Origin: Bacillota bacterium
Lineage (GTDB): Bacteria; Bacillota_E; Symbiobacteriia; JAMDAP01
Assembly (NCBI GenBank): GCA_023484675.1
Contig: JAMDAP010000175.1
Coordinates: 1 to 8,952 of the forward strand
DNA length: 8,952 bases
Direction: 5' to 3'
The position numbers and the translations under genes are program-made. Of this stretch, positions 7,389 to 8,952 are shown piece after piece (the stretch's first letter is position 1; each line of letters starts with the position of its first letter). The notes below the pieces were generated by a model that was not told the origin of the DNA, searched no databases, and saw only the letters and a list, made by a program, of their open reading frames with translations.

Positions 7389-7574
7389 CTATCGGGCCGG
7401 TTTGGTCTCAGGCCGGGAGGGAGCCACGGCGCCCTTGGCTATCTTCTTGATCTGAATGATGAAGGTCTCGCGGTCGCCCTCCACCACCACTTCCTGATGG
7501 TCGAAGAGCTGGTAGATCTTGCTGCCCGGGGTCAGGTGCACGGGCTTGCCGTCCACGGGTTGTGCCTGTCCCAT
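7389..7574 (-). CDS. Small protein of unknown function within the dehydrogenase operon
   Basis: A 61-aa reading frame between the SDR and E1 alpha genes. I start it at ATG 7574, which has AGGTGG (7583-7588) 8 bases upstream. GTG codons at 7583 and 7586 are in frame but have poorer spacing. The product starts MGQAQPVDGKPVHLTPGSKI and has a middle part of alternating hydrophobic and charged residues (QEVVVEGDRETFIIQIKKIAKGA) that suggests a small beta hairpin or sheet. It ends in a basic, Pro-rich tail. There are no cysteines, no signal peptide and no membrane segment. The middle part vaguely recalls the short HemP/hemin-uptake proteins, but key residues differ and I do not assign it. Its place 23 bases before E1 alpha suggests a role with the complex. 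It could also be a short spurious frame, but the ribosome site and spacing argue that it is translated. Confidence 0.65.
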   Translation of the reverse strand: MGQAQPVDGKPVHLTPGSKIYQLFDHQEVVVEGDRETFIIQIKKIAKGAVAPSRPETKPAR

Positions 7575-7652
7575 GAAAGCCACCACCTTTCCTGAGAAGC
7601 CATAGTTGCCTGTGAACCGGCCATCGTACCCACGGCCGTCTGTCGCGTCACC

Positions 7653-8414
7653 TTACTTGAACGTCCTGCCGCCATCGGCGATCAGCACCTGCCCGCTGAT
7701 GAAGGTGGCCAGTTCGGAGGCCAGGAAGGCGACGACGTTGCCAATGTCCTCTGGCTTGCCGAGACGGCCCACCGGCACGGAGTCAGCCAGTCTCTTGCGA
7801 TCGGCTGGATCCGGATAGCGGTCCAGCAGAAAGTCGGATTCAATGGCGGTGGGGGCTACAGCGTTGACAAGGATACCCTTCGCCGCCAGCTCCCGGGACA
7901 TGGCCCGGACCAGGCCGGTCAGCCCGGCCTTGGAGGCGGCGTAGTGCGGTCCGCCACCGCCGCCGGTAATGGCGCCGGTGGAGGAAATGAAGATGACGCG
8001 GCCGCCGCCGCGGGCCAGCATGCCGGGCACGATGGCCCGGGCGGAGAGAAAGGCGCCGGTGAGGTTGACGTCGATCAGCCGCTGCCAGGTGGCCAGGTCC
8101 AACTCCGCCGTGGCAGCCACGGTGGTGTAGCCGGCGTTGGCAACCATGATGTCCACGGGGCCCAGTTCCGACTCGGTGCGCTCCACCATGGCCTGAACCT
8201 GGGCTTCGTCGGCGACGTCGGCGCCCACGGCGATGGCCCGGCCGCCCTTGGCCCGGACGGCCCGGACCACTTCCTCCGCCTTGTCTCGATGTTCGGAGTA
8301 GTTTACCGCCACCGCCGCCCCGGCTTCCGCCAGCCTGAGGGCGATGCCCCGGCCGATGCCGCGGCTGGCCCCGGTAACGATGGCCGTCTTGCCTTTGAGG
8401 TCGATAGGAATCAC
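7653..8414 (-). CDS. Classical short-chain dehydrogenase/reductase (FabG-like fold)
   Basis: NAD(P)(H)-dependent oxidoreductase acting on an alcohol/ketone pair. The 253 aa carry all the classical SDR marks: cofactor motif TGASRGIG at 14-21, NAG at 93-95, the structural Asn in DVNLTG (N117), catalytic S145, and Y158-x3-K162 in YAASK. The end GQVLIADGG (241-249) is typical. The sequence could pass for 3-oxoacyl-ACP reductase, but the neighbours (alcohol dehydrogenase and acetoin/pyruvate dehydrogenase) point to a catabolic dehydrogenase, for example for acetoin, diacetyl, a polyol or a hydroxyacid; this is inference. Strand 2 ends in NYSEH (38-42) without the Asp that marks strict NAD preference, so cofactor choice is open. 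The start is GTG 8414, with AAGGAGG 7 bases upstream; it overlaps the stop of the upstream ADH gene as GTGA. About 78 bases separate it from the next small gene. Confidence 0.92.
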   Translation of the reverse strand: MIPIDLKGKTAIVTGASRGIGRGIALRLAEAGAAVAVNYSEHRDKAEEVVRAVRAKGGRAIAVGADVADEAQVQAMVERTESELGPVDIMVANAGYTTVAATAELDLATWQRLIDVNLTGAFLSARAIVPGMLARGGGRVIFISSTGAITGGGGGPHYAASKAGLTGLVRAMSRELAAKGILVNAVAPTAIESDFLLDRYPDPADRKRLADSVPVGRLGKPEDIGNVVAFLASELATFISGQVLIADGGRTFK

Positions 8415-8952
8415 GAGAAGTCCTCCTTGGCCGAGGCCCTGGCTGAGGGGCTGTGGCCCACTTCGGCGCCGGCACCCGGGGACATTTCGATCATGATCTT
8501 CAGGTTGTCCTGCGCTCGGTGGCCCATTTCAATGGCCTCGCCGAGCTGGTCCAGGGTCATGCGGTGGGTGATCATCTTGTGGGCATCCACCTGGCCCCGG
8601 TGCAGCAGGTCAAGGGCCTCGGGGTAGTCAAAGGGAGTGGACGAGTAGCTGCCGGCGATGGTGATCTCATCCCAGAAGAGGCGGCCCACCTGGACGGTTG
8701 CGACGTCCTTGGCGGCGTTGGCGGCAAAGCCGAGCACCGTGCCGCCCCGTGCCACCAGCTCCACCGCCTGGGTGAAGAGCGCCGGCACGCCCGCGGCGAC
8801 GATGACTCTGTCCGGCCCCCTGCCTTCGGTGGTTTCGAGCAGCACCCGGGCCAGATCCCGTTCTTTCGGGTTGACGGTTACGTCTACGCCGAACTGACGG
8901 GCGATCTCCAGCTTCTTGTCGGACAGGTCGGTGATGATGACGGTGCCGGCGC
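8411..8952 (-). CDS. Zinc-type medium-chain alcohol/polyol dehydrogenase, 5'-truncated by window edge
   Basis: Only the C-terminal 179 residues are visible; the gene continues past 8952, so the zinc-binding GroES-like domain and the GxGxxG loop are missing. The visible part begins inside the Rossmann domain with GTVIITDLSDKKLEIARQFG. The Asp ending strand 2 (visible residue 8) and the TDLS context resemble sorbitol, threonine and butanediol dehydrogenases and favour NAD over NADP. Later come GPDRVIVAAGVPALFTQAVE, RGGTVLGFA, the interface strand ITIAGSYSSTP, and MITHRMTLDQLGEAIEMGHRAQDNLKIMIEM, where family members usually end. Here about 25 extra residues (SPGAGAEVGHSPSARASAKEDFS) follow, overlapping the SDR ribosome site and start. 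Likely the first step of the operon, oxidising a secondary alcohol or polyol; the substrate is unknown. The family is clear, but whether this copy keeps its zinc ligands cannot be seen. Confidence 0.9.
   Translation of the reverse strand, partial: AGTVIITDLSDKKLEIARQFGVDVTVNPKERDLARVLLETTEGRGPDRVIVAAGVPALFTQAVELVARGGTVLGFAANAAKDVATVQVGRLFWDEITIAGSYSSTPFDYPEALDLLHRGQVDAHKMITHRMTLDQLGEAIEMGHRAQDNLKIMIEMSPGAGAEVGHSPSARASAKEDFS
8422..8428 (-). promoter_or_regulatory. Ribosome binding site fixing the SDR GTG start
   Basis: AAGGAGG on the - strand lies 7 bases before GTG 8414, inside the last codons of the upstream dehydrogenase gene. With the GTGA stop/start overlap it supports translational coupling of the two oxidoreductases. 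Confidence 0.8.

Noticed and set aside
6340..7455. Long + strand open frame (371 codons) opposite E1 alpha
   Set aside because: Shadow of E1 alpha; composition is low-complexity and no motif is present.
7587..7652. Possible terminator or leader structure between the SDR and the small gene
   Set aside because: Only a weak CGGCC/GGCCG pairing with a long loop and no T-run; not enough to call.
1..8952. Rex operator sites (TTGTGn8CACAA-like) in the gaps between genes
   Set aside because: A TTGTG half occurs near 7379-7383 but no matching inverted half follows at the right distance; no convincing site was found by eye.

Overview
The window reads as chromosomal DNA of a high-GC (by eye roughly 60-65%), endospore-forming member of the Bacillota, probably a clostridial-type lineage. 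The main evidence is a Ger(x)C spore germinant-receptor subunit beside a Rex redox repressor and a WhiA regulator, with strong AGGAGG-type ribosome binding sites and GTG/TTG starts. I cannot name a genus.

Layout: one partial gene lies on the + strand at the left edge (Ger(x)C, 2-913). Everything else is on the - strand, so transcription runs from right to left. In transcription order: a zinc-type alcohol/polyol dehydrogenase (partial, 8411-8952), a classical SDR oxidoreductase (7653-8414), a small unrecognised protein (7389-7574), E1 alpha (6382-7365), E1 beta (5351-6340) and lipoyl E2 (4102-5361) of an acetoin/pyruvate-type 2-oxoacid dehydrogenase complex, a small zinc-ribbon protein (3727-4041), WhiA (2735-3721), a trans-polyprenyl diphosphate synthase (1650-2645) and Rex (920-1594). 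Rex and Ger(x)C converge with only six bases between their stop codons. No gap between genes exceeds about 90 bases, so there is no long non-coding stretch.

Region 4102-8952 looks like one catabolic operon. Several junctions overlap or nearly touch (GTGA overlap ADH/SDR, 11-bp overlap E1 beta/E2). The simplest reading is stepwise NAD-linked oxidation of an alcohol or hydroxyketone (for example 2,3-butanediol to acetoin), followed by thiamine-diphosphate/lipoate-dependent cleavage to acetyl-CoA. The substrate is an inference. No E3 (dihydrolipoamide dehydrogenase), AcoR-type regulator or lipoate ligase lies in the window.

Region 920-4041 is a housekeeping/regulatory group: zinc-ribbon protein, WhiA, polyprenyl synthase (quinone side chain or lipid carrier) and the NADH/NAD+ sensor Rex. 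A possible promoter sits just after the E2 gene. Two small non-coding oddities lie here: three tandem 17-bp repeats between whiA and the prenyl synthase, and a GC-rich inverted repeat before rex. I found no RNA genes, insertion sequences, CRISPR arrays or clear intrinsic terminators. Most of the window is ordinary; the dehydrogenase operon with its small unknown protein and the whiA neighbourhood are the parts most worth a second look.
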